Part shown: piece by piece, positions 46,548 through 55,464 of the stretch
Numbering within the stretch: the stretch's first letter is position 1
How the letters are laid out: each line of letters starts with the position of its first letter
Assembly (NCBI GenBank): GCA_030372985.1
Contig: JAUCQB010000140.1
Location: 54,319-118,318, forward strand
Direction: 5' to 3'
Source of the DNA: Phycisphaerae bacterium
GTDB lineage: Bacteria > Planctomycetota > Phycisphaerae > UBA1845 > PWPN01
Length of the DNA stretch: 64,000 bases
Program-made: the position numbers and the translations under genes
Notes under the pieces: model-generated
What the model saw: the letters and a program-made list of their open reading frames with translations, nothing else
Databases searched by the model: none
What the model was told of the DNA's origin: nothing

Positions 46548-47129
46548 TCACGCCTCGATCTTCGTCCCCAGCACCTCCAGGAACTTGGCCAGCCATGCCG
46601 GGTGCGCCGGCCAGGCCGGGGCGGTGACCAGGTTGCCGCAGACGTGGGCTTGATCGATGCCGATTTCGACGTATGTGCCGCCGGCGCCGGCGATGTCGGG
46701 TCCGACGGCCGGGTACGCACTGCAATTCTTGCCCTTCAGGGCTCCCGCGGCAGCCAGAAGCTGGGGGCCATGGCATAGTGAGGCGATGGGCTTCTTCGTC
46801 CGGACGAAATGCTGCACGATCTTGATCACCTGCTCGTTGAGCCGCAGGTATTCCGGAGCCCGCCCGCCGGGGACGACCAGCGCGTGGTAATCATCCGGCG
46901 ATAGCCCGGCGAACGTCGCGTTCAGCGTGAAGTTGTGCCCCGGTTTTTCGCTGTAGGTCTGATCGCCCTCGAAATCATGGATGGCCGTCCGCACCTTCTC
47001 GCCCGCCTTCTTGCCCGGGCAGACGGCGTGGACCGTGTGCCCGACCATCTGCAGAGCCTGGAAGGGGACCATGACTTCGTAGTCCTCGACGAAATCTCCG
47101 ACGATCATCAGGATCTTCTTGACGCTCAT
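46548..47129 (-). CDS. DJ-1/PfpI family protein
   Basis: 193 aa. [31 protein letters not shown] and the nucleophile elbow [15 protein letters not shown] (Cys-His) identify the PfpI/YhbO-type. These proteins are proposed as glyoxalases, deglycases or proteases. The Glu usually placed before the Cys fold is present near DFVEDYE. It lies 15 bases downstream of the HtrA gene on the same strand, so the two may share a stress-related transcript. Confidence 0.88.
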   Translation of the reverse strand: MSVKKILMIVGDFVEDYEVMVPFQALQMVGHTVHAVCPGKKAGEKVRTAIHDFEGDQTYSEKPGHNFTLNATFAGLSPDDYHALVVPGGRAPEYLRLNEQVIKIVQHFVRTKKPIASLCHGPQLLAAAGALKGKNCSAYPAVGPDIAGAGGTYVEIGIDQAHVCGNLVTAPAWPAHPAWLAKFLEVLGTKIEA

Positions 47130-47143
47130 GATGGGTGTTCTCC

Positions 47144-48286
47144 TTATTGCAGTACCACGTCCGCCGTCTGCGTCTTGCCGTCTCTGAGAAAAGTTACTTT
47201 CACCGTGTCGCCCGCCTTATGCTTCTCGATCACGTTCAGCAGGCCGTCAATCGAATCGATGTTGCGGTCATCGATTTTCTGAATAACGTCTCCCGGCAAG
47301 ATGTCACCTTCGGGAGTCTGTCGAATGCCTCGCAGCCCGGCCGCCGCGGCCCCGAAGCCCTCTTCGACATCCGCGATCATGACGCCTTTGACGCCGAGGC
47401 GGGCGACCAATTGGGCATTGATCCTCTCGCTCGGGAGGCTGATGCCCATGCGAGGCCGAACAGTCTGACCGTGAGCGATGAGTTGTGGAACCACCCGGCT
47501 GACCGTATCGACCGGCACGGCGAAGCCGATGCCAGCGCTGGAGCCCGACGGGCTGTAGATTGCAGTGTTCACCCCGATCAACCGGCCGGCGCTGTCCAGC
47601 AGCGGCCCGCCCGAGTTACCGGGATTGATCGCAGCGTCGATCTGGATCACGTCGTCGATGGTCCGCTGGGTCATCGATTGGATTGTCCGGCCAAGAGCAC
47701 TGACCACGCCGGTGGTGAGAGTGTGGTCGAGGCCAAAGGGGTTGCCGATGGCGAACACGGCCTGGCCGACCCGCAGATCGTGAGACGTGCCGATAGGAAT
47801 CGCCGAGAGCTTGTCGGCCGGGGCGTTGATCTTCAAGACCGCGAGATCCTTGTCCGGCTCGCTCCCGACCACGGTCGCGTTGTATCGGGATTGGTCGCTG
47901 AGCGTCACCCTCAGGGCATTGGCTCCGTGGATGACGTGGTAGTTGGTAACGACATGACCGCTGCCGTCCCAGATGAATCCGGATCCGGCTCCTTGGGGAA
48001 TCTCCATGACGTTCAGCCGCCAGCGGTCGCGCCGCAGAGCCACGTTGGTGATGTTGACCACTGAAGGGGCGGCATTTTCGAACAACTCGATGGTTGTCTT
48101 CTCGGCTTGCATCAGATCGCCGCGCGGGGTGATCGCCCGAGGCTCCGGCGGCGGACCGAAGTAACCCAGAAATCGCAGCAGCACAATTCCGCAAAGGATT
48201 CCGAGCAGCACGGCGATGACCATGCGTCCCAAAGACCTTCGTGGGTGGGAAGGATGGGTTTGCGGCGGCGGGATGGTTTCATACAT
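47144..48286 (-). CDS. HtrA/DegP-like serine protease with PDZ domain
   Basis: 380 aa from the ATG at 48286. One N-terminal membrane anchor ([22 protein letters not shown]). Trypsin-like triad: His in [11 protein letters not shown], Asp in [10 protein letters not shown], Ser in [14 protein letters not shown]. One C-terminal PDZ domain ([27 protein letters not shown] carboxylate loop, [15 protein letters not shown]). A periplasmic quality-control protease. Upstream of the PfpI-family gene, and divergent from the glycosyltransferase-like gene. Confidence 0.93.
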   Translation of the reverse strand: MYETIPPPQTHPSHPRRSLGRMVIAVLLGILCGIVLLRFLGYFGPPPEPRAITPRGDLMQAEKTTIELFENAAPSVVNITNVALRRDRWRLNVMEIPQGAGSGFIWDGSGHVVTNYHVIHGANALRVTLSDQSRYNATVVGSEPDKDLAVLKINAPADKLSAIPIGTSHDLRVGQAVFAIGNPFGLDHTLTTGVVSALGRTIQSMTQRTIDDVIQIDAAINPGNSGGPLLDSAGRLIGVNTAIYSPSGSSAGIGFAVPVDTVSRVVPQLIAHGQTVRPRMGISLPSERINAQLVARLGVKGVMIADVEEGFGAAAAGLRGIRQTPEGDILPGDVIQKIDDRNIDSIDGLLNVIEKHKAGDTVKVTFLRDGKTQTADVVLQ

Positions 48287-48416
48287 GCGTGGTTTCCCTC
48301 GGCGGTCAGGACCCGGCCATGGGGTCCGCCGGCCGGAGATTGTACCCTCGGTCTCCGGCTGTCCCAACGAGGTCGTCAGGCTTTGCGATCCTGCCCGGTT
48401 GGGCTACCTTATCGGC

Positions 48417-50483
48417 GTGCCAAAGGAGTCTAGAACAACACCGGACGTCCGGTCGGATTCGTCCCCCGTGTCATGCGCCTCCTCCTCCGCCGGTCTGATC
48501 CTGATCGTTGGAGTAGCTCTCGTCGTGGCCATGATTGCCACCGAATCGATCGCTGCCCTTGCCATCGCAGCACTTGACGGCGGCGGGACGGTCCTGGTCC
48601 TTGCAGCAGCCTCGTTAGCCGGGGGCTGGATGGTCCCCTTGGTCGGTTTCGGCCGTGCGCCTTGGCACGAAAGGCTCATCATCGGAGCCGGGCTGGGCAC
48701 GGGGGGGTTGTCGCTGCTGACGCTGGGGCTGGGGTCGGCCGGATGGTTGAACCGGCCGGTGGCATTGGCCCTGGCAGGCATCCTGGCTGTGGTCGGCATT
48801 GCCCGACTGGCGCTGGACGTGCGGAGGCAGCAGGCAGGCCCGCGGCCCAACACGCAGCAATCCGGCCCATTCAATTGGCTCTGGCTGATGGTTTGTCCCT
48901 TCCTGGCGATTGCGATTCTGGCCGCCTGCCTGCCGCCGGGCATGCTCTGGGGAAGGCCCGGCACGGAGGAGGCTTACGGCTACGATGTGCTGGAATACCA
49001 TCTGGCCGTACCGAAGGCCTTCTTCGAGCAAGGCCACATCGGGTTTCTCGCGAACAACACTTACAGCAACTTTCCGCTGAACAGCGAGATGCTCTCTTTG
49101 CTCATGATGGCCCTTCGAGGCGACGCCGTCGAGGCCGCCTTCATGGCCCAGATGGTCAATGTCTTCTTTGCAGGCCTCTTCGCGGCCGCAGCGTGGTTGG
49201 CGGGCAAGGCCTTCTCCGAGCGCTCGGGGCTTGTGGCGGGAGTTCTCGCCCTGACCGCCCCATGGACGGCCTATCTGGCGGGAATCGCCTATGTCGAAGT
49301 GGGCATGCTGGCGATGGGCATGTGCGCGTTTGCCGTGGTCCTGCGTACCGACGTTCGGACAGAAGGAGCAGGCCGTCGAGGCCTGGCGGCGGGCCTGCTG
49401 GCAGGTCTGTCCGCCGGTTTCAAGTACACCGCCATTCCCCTGGTTGCCCTCCCTGCTGCCCTGTTGGTCATTTTCTGTCGCCGATCACCGCAGAAACGTC
49501 TGCTCGCCCTCGCGAGCTTCGCGGTTGGTCTCCTGATCAGTTTTTCACCCTGGATGTTGCGGAACCTGATCAACACGCGCGATCCGGTGTTTCCGATGGC
49601 TTATTCTGTCCTTGGAGCCAAGCCGGGGTTATGGGACGCGGAGCTTGAAGCTCGCTGGCAGAAGGCCCATGGCCGGCAGGGCATCGCCGAAGCCGACAAG
49701 CCCTTGTTTGTCCGACTTGTCGGCCGGACGATCGGAGATTACCGGATGGGCGGCATCCTGGTCGCTCTTGCGGTCGCGGGGGCGGTGGTGGCTCGCGATC
49801 GTTGGACGGTTGCTCTGTTGCTCATTCTGGTGTTGCAGGCCGTCTTCTGGATGTTCGCCACCCACCAGTACGCCCGCTTTGCCGTGGTGATGCTCCTGCC
49901 GCTGGTGATTCTTGCCGGTCGGGCGTTCGAAGCGGGCTGTAGCGGTCGACAATGGCTGCTCGGTCTCTTGATCGTCGGCGCCGCCTGGAATCTTTACCGC
50001 CTCGGGGGGCTTTACTATGATCACACCCGCGTCGAGACGGTCGCGGGGAGTGTCCGGCTTGAGGCCTACGGTCACACGAACTGGTTTGTCAGCGGGCAGT
50101 GGCCCAGTACCCGGGTATTGAGGCCGGTTAACGCCAGACCGCCCGGAACGGTGGTCATGCTGGTGGGCGAGGCTCGCTCTTACTACGTGACGTCGCCGTG
50201 TGACTATGCGACTGTATTCAACCGCCACCCGTTGGCTGACGCCGTTCGTGATCAGCCTGATCCGCAGGCGATCATGCATTGGCTCAGAGGCCGCGGCATT
50301 CGATACATTCTGGTGGACTGGATGGAAATGGAGCGTCTGCGGGATACATACGGATTTGATCCGGAGATCGATGCGGGGTTGTTTGAGAAGCTGGAACCGG
50401 CGGGTCTCGAGCCGATCGAAGAGTTTCTGCTGCCCGAGACGGAGCAGGTCCATGCGACCTTGTATGAGGTGCCTCCGCGATGA
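48417..50483 (+). CDS. Multi-spanning glycosyltransferase-like membrane protein (GT39/ArnT-type)
   Basis: 688 aa using a GTG at 48417; a longer in-frame ATG at 48216 overlaps the divergent HtrA gene and has no ribosome site, but the start is not certain. About 11-12 hydrophobic segments. The conserved loop YDVLEYHLAVPKAFFEQGHI (Asp/Glu after the first helices) and the second-loop LRNLINTRDPVFPM are typical of planctomycete dolichyl-phosphate-mannose-like transferases. The C-terminal ~110 residues are soluble (LVGEARSYYVTSPCDYA...). Likely glycosylates an envelope lipid or protein. Its stop overlaps the kinase start by four bases. Confidence 0.72.
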   Translation: MPKESRTTPDVRSDSSPVSCASSSAGLILIVGVALVVAMIATESIAALAIAALDGGGTVLVLAAASLAGGWMVPLVGFGRAPWHERLIIGAGLGTGGLSLLTLGLGSAGWLNRPVALALAGILAVVGIARLALDVRRQQAGPRPNTQQSGPFNWLWLMVCPFLAIAILAACLPPGMLWGRPGTEEAYGYDVLEYHLAVPKAFFEQGHIGFLANNTYSNFPLNSEMLSLLMMALRGDAVEAAFMAQMVNVFFAGLFAAAAWLAGKAFSERSGLVAGVLALTAPWTAYLAGIAYVEVGMLAMGMCAFAVVLRTDVRTEGAGRRGLAAGLLAGLSAGFKYTAIPLVALPAALLVIFCRRSPQKRLLALASFAVGLLISFSPWMLRNLINTRDPVFPMAYSVLGAKPGLWDAELEARWQKAHGRQGIAEADKPLFVRLVGRTIGDYRMGGILVALAVAGAVVARDRWTVALLLILVLQAVFWMFATHQYARFAVVMLLPLVILAGRAFEAGCSGRQWLLGLLIVGAAWNLYRLGGLYYDHTRVETVAGSVRLEAYGHTNWFVSGQWPSTRVLRPVNARPPGTVVMLVGEARSYYVTSPCDYATVFNRHPLADAVRDQPDPQAIMHWLRGRGIRYILVDWMEMERLRDTYGFDPEIDAGLFEKLEPAGLEPIEEFLLPETEQVHATLYEVPPR

Positions 50484-51439
50484 GTGACATCGTTAGTGTT
50501 GGGATCTGTTGTGTGGATGCGATCGGCCAGACGATCGACGATTATCCTCCGCCGGGCGGTCTTCGCCTGTTTGACAGGCTGACCCTGACCACCGGCGGCA
50601 ACGCGGTCAACTGTTCGATCGCCCTGGCCAAAATGGGCATCGCCTGTGACGCGGTCGTGAAAGTGGGCAACGACGCTCTGGGCGAGTTTGTCGTGTCCGA
50701 GTTGAAGAAGTACGGGGTTGGGACGGCCGGCGTCATCCACACCAGCGGCATTCACACGCCGTTCACCTTTGCCTCCATTTTCACCGGGGGGCAAAGGAGC
50801 TTCTTCCATACCATGGGGGCCAACGGCACCCTGGCATATCAGGACATCAACCTCGACATCATTCGTGGGGCGAAGTTCTGCTTCGTCACCGGCACGATGG
50901 TCATGGCCACGTTCGATGGCGAACAGACAGCCCATCTGCTCAAGGACGCACAGAGGTTCGGGGCCAGGACCCTGCTGGACACTGTCTACCTCGACAGCGC
51001 CCCCCGCGAGCTGTGGCACCGGAACATCTACCCGTCCCTGGCGGTGCTCGACTACTTCATCCCGTCACAGCCGGAGGCCAAGGCCATCACCGGCCTGAGC
51101 GACCCGTCCGACATCGCCAAGGTATTCCAGGATCGGGGTTGCAGGAACGTGGTTATCAAGATGGATGAAAAAGGGGCTTTTTGCCGGGATGCCTCCGGTG
51201 CCGAGGCCCTCGTGCCGGCCTACAAGGTGGATCAGGTTGTCGACACCACCGGCGCCGGCGACAGCTGGTGTGCCGGCTTCATTTGCGGGCTGCACGAAGG
51301 GCTGAGCATGCCCGACGCGGCTCTGCTGGGCAACGCCACGGCTGCTCACTGCATCCAGGCGCCCGGCGCATCCACCGGCATCGTGGCGCTGGATCGGATC
51401 CGCGAGTTCCAGAGAGTCACGCCGCTCAGAAAACCCTGA
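50480..51439 (+). CDS. PfkB family carbohydrate kinase
   Basis: 319 aa. The ribokinase/PfkB fold: LTTGGNAVNCSIALAKMG (substrate loop), VKVGNDALGEFV, AKFCFVTGTMVM and the ATP/anion-hole motif VDTTGAGDSWCAGF with the catalytic Asp. The substrate may be a sugar, adenosine or a fructose-1-phosphate-type compound. Translationally coupled to the upstream glycosyltransferase-like gene by an ATGA overlap. It is followed by a strong terminator shared with the convergent giant protein gene. Confidence 0.9.
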   Translation: MSDIVSVGICCVDAIGQTIDDYPPPGGLRLFDRLTLTTGGNAVNCSIALAKMGIACDAVVKVGNDALGEFVVSELKKYGVGTAGVIHTSGIHTPFTFASIFTGGQRSFFHTMGANGTLAYQDINLDIIRGAKFCFVTGTMVMATFDGEQTAHLLKDAQRFGARTLLDTVYLDSAPRELWHRNIYPSLAVLDYFIPSQPEAKAITGLSDPSDIAKVFQDRGCRNVVIKMDEKGAFCRDASGAEALVPAYKVDQVVDTTGAGDSWCAGFICGLHEGLSMPDAALLGNATAAHCIQAPGASTGIVALDRIREFQRVTPLRKP

Positions 51440-51446
51440 TCAACGA

Positions 51447-51481
51447 GAAAGGCCCCGGGACCGGTCGTCACGGGGCCTTTC
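51447..51481. terminator. Bidirectional hairpin terminator between kinase and giant repeat gene
   Basis: GAAAGGCCCCG (51447-51457) is exactly inverted at 51471-51481 with T-tracts on either strand (TTTCATTTTC on plus). It serves both convergent genes. Confidence 0.8.
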
Positions 51482-51502
51482 ATTTTCACCGGTTTACGTG
51501 CC

Positions 51503-54500
51503 TTAAAGAGGCAGATCCACGTCCAGGATGACCTGCCCGTTGATGTCCCGGACACCCGTGACCCGCAGGACCATGCCGGATTCGGCGATCAGGTCAAACT
51601 GCAGGTAGACCGTCATGCCGTCATTGTCGAGCGAAACCGCATAGGGTGTGTAGGTGGGAGCCAGCGGATCCGTCGGATCGGCGAGCAGCAGGTAGTTGTA
51701 ACGCATTTCCGTGCTGGTCTCGTCCATGGCTTCGCTGAAGGCCACCATCATCTGCCCGAGTTGCGCACCGGGGCCTGCCGTCAGAGCCTCGGGCGGCGTC
51801 GTATCCTCCGGGTTCGGGTCGATCATCAGTTGGGATACCTGCGGCATGCTGTTGCCGCTCATGTCGGTGATCGATCCGCCGACGCTGGCTTCAATCGTCG
51901 TATTGATGTTCATCGGCTTCGTGGTGAAGGTCAGAAATGAGGTCCGGCCGGCGTATATTCCCCGCGGCAGGTCGTCGATGCCCGACAGTCTGACATCCGT
52001 CGGGTTGACGAAAGTGTTCGTGACCAAATAGTTGTACGGATTCTCCGCTGAGCGGGCATCAAGGACCTCGCCTGCGAAGGTGACCGTCAGACGGTAGCCA
52101 CCCCCACTGAAATCGGCGGCCCACGTCGCGACAGGCATCGGCAGCACGATGGCGGCCATGTCCAGCGGGTTCGCCCCGACCGTCGTGAAGGTGCTCGACA
52201 GCCATCCATGCATGTCCATCACCCCGCCCAGGGCCTGGATGACGTTGAGGATCGCCTCTCTGTCCAGCGGGCTCGGCGGCAATTGCCCCGGCATCGGGTC
52301 GCCGAAGTATGCGAAGACCGTCTCCGCGGTTGTCCCACCGGGCAACAGCGTCGCGCTGGTGGCTTCAACCGCGCCCGAGTCGCCAATGGCGATATAGTAA
52401 CTGGGGATCTCCGCCGTTGTGACATCGAGTGATTCGTTGAAGGTTGCCAGCACGCGGTAGTCCAGCGAGTCCACCGCCCAGATCGCCGACGCCAGTTCCG
52501 CCGCCTCCCGATCATCCTCGGGACGGGCGTTCGGAGCGGCCGGCAGAACCACCTCGCCGTGGGAACCGTCATAGGCGTTCCCGTTCACATCCTTCACCGT
52601 GCCGACGAGACTCAGCTCAAGCAGCGGATGGAGCACCGAGTCGCCGAAGACCAGCACAACGGTCTTTCCGTCCGGCTGTATGATCGCCGCCGTCGGATTC
52701 AAGCCGTCGATCGTGTAGGCGGCCACGTTGGTCGCGGACTCGGCGTCCATGACCTCGTCGAAGGCGATGGCCACCTCATAGGGTCCCTTGTTGATGCCCC
52801 AGAACATGTCGTCGATGCCCGGTGGCATGATGTCATCGGGCAGAGGCTGGATCGTCAGCGACACCACGCTTGAGGTCCGCCGCCCGTTGATGTCGCGTAC
52901 GTTGCCCAGAATCTGCAGCTTGTCCGCAGCCAGGAGCCCGCCGGGGGTGTTTGCGAAGGTCAGGACCAATTTGCGGCCAGTTGGGTCGAGCACCAGCGAG
53001 GTCGGATGGACGCCGGCCAGATAGTAATTGGTCGGGTCCATCGTCGAGGCCGCATCCATGGTCTCAGAGAATGCCACTGACAGGACGTATGCGTCTCCGT
53101 GGTAACCGTCTTCCGAGAGGATGTCGCCCCACACCGGCCCGGGGAGCAGGCCGCTGCGCGGCGCGGTCACGATCGGAGAAACGGTGTCCCCAAGGTGGGC
53201 CCCGATCGCGCAACTGACTTGGGCCAGGTTCTGTCCGTTAATGTCGGTGATCGAGTCGCCGACGGACACGTCAACCTTGGTCGTGCGGCTCATGGTCGTC
53301 TCGCTGTCGCCGAAGTCGCCGAACGTCACTTTGGCGGTACGCCCGGCAATCTCGTCGCCCACGGTTTGCGTGCTCAGAACGACCGACGTGGGATGAATGT
53401 TCGTGCCGCTGATCTGCCAGTTGTCCGTGTCTTCCACGGTGCTGCTGTTCATCGATTCGTTGAACCGCGCCAGGAACTGATAGCCTGTCGACTCGCTGCC
53501 CTTGAGCCACGTCAGGACGGGTACGCTCGGGATCGAACCGCTGCTGGACGCCGGCAGAATCGCCAGATTGGCTCGGGCAGCGAGATAACGGCCGTTGATG
53601 TCCTTTACCTTGTTGCCGACGATCGAGAGCTTGCTGTCCGGCGAGTGCGTATCGTTCGCGCAGGTCAGCGTGACGTGCCGGCCGTTGTCGCCGAGCTTCG
53701 CCGCCGAGGCGGCCAGACCGTCGATCAGGTACGCGGTCGGGTCTTCGGTCGAGACGCGGTCCATGGCCTCGTTGAGATCGAGTACCACCTGATATCCGCC
53801 GGACGAGTAATCGACCACGAACTGGATCGAGTTGTCGACCACGAGCGGCGGGTCAAGGTCGTAGCTGTTTGCCGCGATGGTTTTTTCGTCCACCCGCTGC
53901 AGCTTCTGCCCGTTGATATCCCGGATGGTCAGCAGGCCGACGGTGAGTTTGGCGGCCTGCGACAACGGCATGCCATAGAACACCAGGTTGACGGTCTTGC
54001 CGTCCATGCCCATGACGGCGTCAAAGGCAACCGCGCTGACGCCGTTGTCATGGATTTCATACGTCCGGGCGTTTTCCACCGACGACTGGTCCATCGCCTC
54101 GCTGAAAGCCAATTCGACGCCATAGCTGCCGTTATAGTTGACGGCCCAGCGGATCAACGCGACGGTCGGCGCGGTTGTGTCTTCCGGATTCGACGCCGGG
54201 GCGAGGCCCTTGACCTGCGGAACTCGGGTTCCGTCGGCGTCCAGGACGCCGCTGCCGATGCTGATATCGAACTCGGACCTGGCAGTCAGTTTCACGTCCG
54301 CGAAAACCAGGACCACGGTCCGCATGTCCGAAGACAGCACGGCGCTGACCGGGTTGGTTTCCGTCCCGCTGATACAGTAATTGGTGAGCCGCTCCGCGGA
54401 AGCCTTGTCGACCGCTTTTGAGAACTCCGCCAGAAGCTGGTAGCTCTCGCCCGCGAAGTTCGCTCCCCACGTAAGGCTGCTCAACGAAGTCATCGCCGAG

Positions 54501-55234
54501 ACGGCCACGAGCATCGAGTCCTGCTTGCTGGCACCGGTGCTGTCGGTGACGGTCAATGTGAAGGTGAAGTCTCCGGCGGACGTCGGCGTGAATGTCGGGG
54601 TCAGCGTGTTGGAGCCTGCCAGGGCGCCGGCGGGCGACCAGGAGATGGTGAAAGGCCCCGTGCCCCCGCTGAAGGAGCCCTGAAGCAGCATCGAGGCGCC
54701 CAGCGTTCCCGCACGATCCGGCCCGGCATCGACGACCAGGGGTTCCGGCTGTTCGGAACCGCCGTTGCCCGTGTCGCCGTCGTCATCTCCTCCGCCGATG
54801 TCATGGTCGGTGTCGGAATCGTCGTCGCTGACGGTCACAACGAGGCTGTCGTCGATGGCGCAGCCTGTCGTATCGGTGACGGTAACGGTAAAGGTGACCT
54901 GCCCGGCCGCGGCCGGGGTGAAGACCGGTGTCAGCACACCTGAGTCGCTCAGGCCGGTGGCCGGCGACCAGAGGACGGTGTAGGGGGCGGTTCCCCCGCT
55001 GGCTGCCGCCTCGAATTGCACATTGCCCCCCAACGTGACGGTCAGATCATTCCCCGCGTCCACCGTCAAGGGGTCAACCAGTGTCGGACATCTCGGCTCC
55101 ACCATCTGGCCTGCACCAAGCAATCCGAGCAACCACAGACCTTCACAGCATCCCTGCCCCATCAGCAGGGGCGTACCGAGGCAGAGAGCCCACAGGACCA
55201 GAACGACTCGCTTCCCCACGTGTTTTCTTACCAT
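51503..55234 (-). CDS. Giant secreted PKD/SbsA Ig-like repeat protein, paralogue A
   Basis: 1243 aa from the ATG at 55234 with GAAGGA upstream. Lipoprotein-like signal (LLMGQGC). After two PKD-like Ig domains (DAGNDLTVTLGGNVQFEAAAS, DAGPDRAGTLGASMLLQGS) come nine repeats of ~100-120 residues, each with a core such as VELAFSEAMDQSS...TYEI, LSVAFSETMDAASTMDPTNY or VAIAFDEVMDAESATNVAAY, ending in KTVNLVF- or MTVYLQF-type strands, VRDINGQ and often TPP/PED. This resembles SbsA_Ig (Big_5-like) domains. Likely a surface or periplasmic adhesin or matrix protein. A close paralogue follows immediately upstream at 55465-58911. Confidence 0.88.
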   Translation of the reverse strand: MVRKHVGKRVVLVLWALCLGTPLLMGQGCCEGLWLLGLLGAGQMVEPRCPTLVDPLTVDAGNDLTVTLGGNVQFEAAASGGTAPYTVLWSPATGLSDSGVLTPVFTPAAAGQVTFTVTVTDTTGCAIDDSLVVTVSDDDSDTDHDIGGGDDDGDTGNGGSEQPEPLVVDAGPDRAGTLGASMLLQGSFSGGTGPFTISWSPAGALAGSNTLTPTFTPTSAGDFTFTLTVTDSTGASKQDSMLVAVSAMTSLSSLTWGANFAGESYQLLAEFSKAVDKASAERLTNYCISGTETNPVSAVLSSDMRTVVLVFADVKLTARSEFDISIGSGVLDADGTRVPQVKGLAPASNPEDTTAPTVALIRWAVNYNGSYGVELAFSEAMDQSSVENARTYEIHDNGVSAVAFDAVMGMDGKTVNLVFYGMPLSQAAKLTVGLLTIRDINGQKLQRVDEKTIAANSYDLDPPLVVDNSIQFVVDYSSGGYQVVLDLNEAMDRVSTEDPTAYLIDGLAASAAKLGDNGRHVTLTCANDTHSPDSKLSIVGNKVKDINGRYLAARANLAILPASSSGSIPSVPVLTWLKGSESTGYQFLARFNESMNSSTVEDTDNWQISGTNIHPTSVVLSTQTVGDEIAGRTAKVTFGDFGDSETTMSRTTKVDVSVGDSITDINGQNLAQVSCAIGAHLGDTVSPIVTAPRSGLLPGPVWGDILSEDGYHGDAYVLSVAFSETMDAASTMDPTNYYLAGVHPTSLVLDPTGRKLVLTFANTPGGLLAADKLQILGNVRDINGRRTSSVVSLTIQPLPDDIMPPGIDDMFWGINKGPYEVAIAFDEVMDAESATNVAAYTIDGLNPTAAIIQPDGKTVVLVFGDSVLHPLLELSLVGTVKDVNGNAYDGSHGEVVLPAAPNARPEDDREAAELASAIWAVDSLDYRVLATFNESLDVTTAEIPSYYIAIGDSGAVEATSATLLPGGTTAETVFAYFGDPMPGQLPPSPLDREAILNVIQALGGVMDMHGWLSSTFTTVGANPLDMAAIVLPMPVATWAADFSGGGYRLTVTFAGEVLDARSAENPYNYLVTNTFVNPTDVRLSGIDDLPRGIYAGRTSFLTFTTKPMNINTTIEASVGGSITDMSGNSMPQVSQLMIDPNPEDTTPPEALTAGPGAQLGQMMVAFSEAMDETSTEMRYNYLLLADPTDPLAPTYTPYAVSLDNDGMTVYLQFDLIAESGMVLRVTGVRDINGQVILDVDLPL

Positions 55235-55464
55235 GGAAATTGTATCCTTCGATGCAACGCGGAATGCTCGCGATCCCCACCCACAGCGGTCTGGCGCATG
55301 CCAGTCAACATCACCACTGACTATAACCACCGGCATTTTACGAAGAGCCGGGTGTCTTCACAAACGATCCTCCCTCCTTGGATAGCCAACGCAGACCTGG
55401 CCCACAACACGGCGGGCGATCAGCGGTGCCTCGGTCGGCGGACCGGCCTGGTTGGATCCGGTTG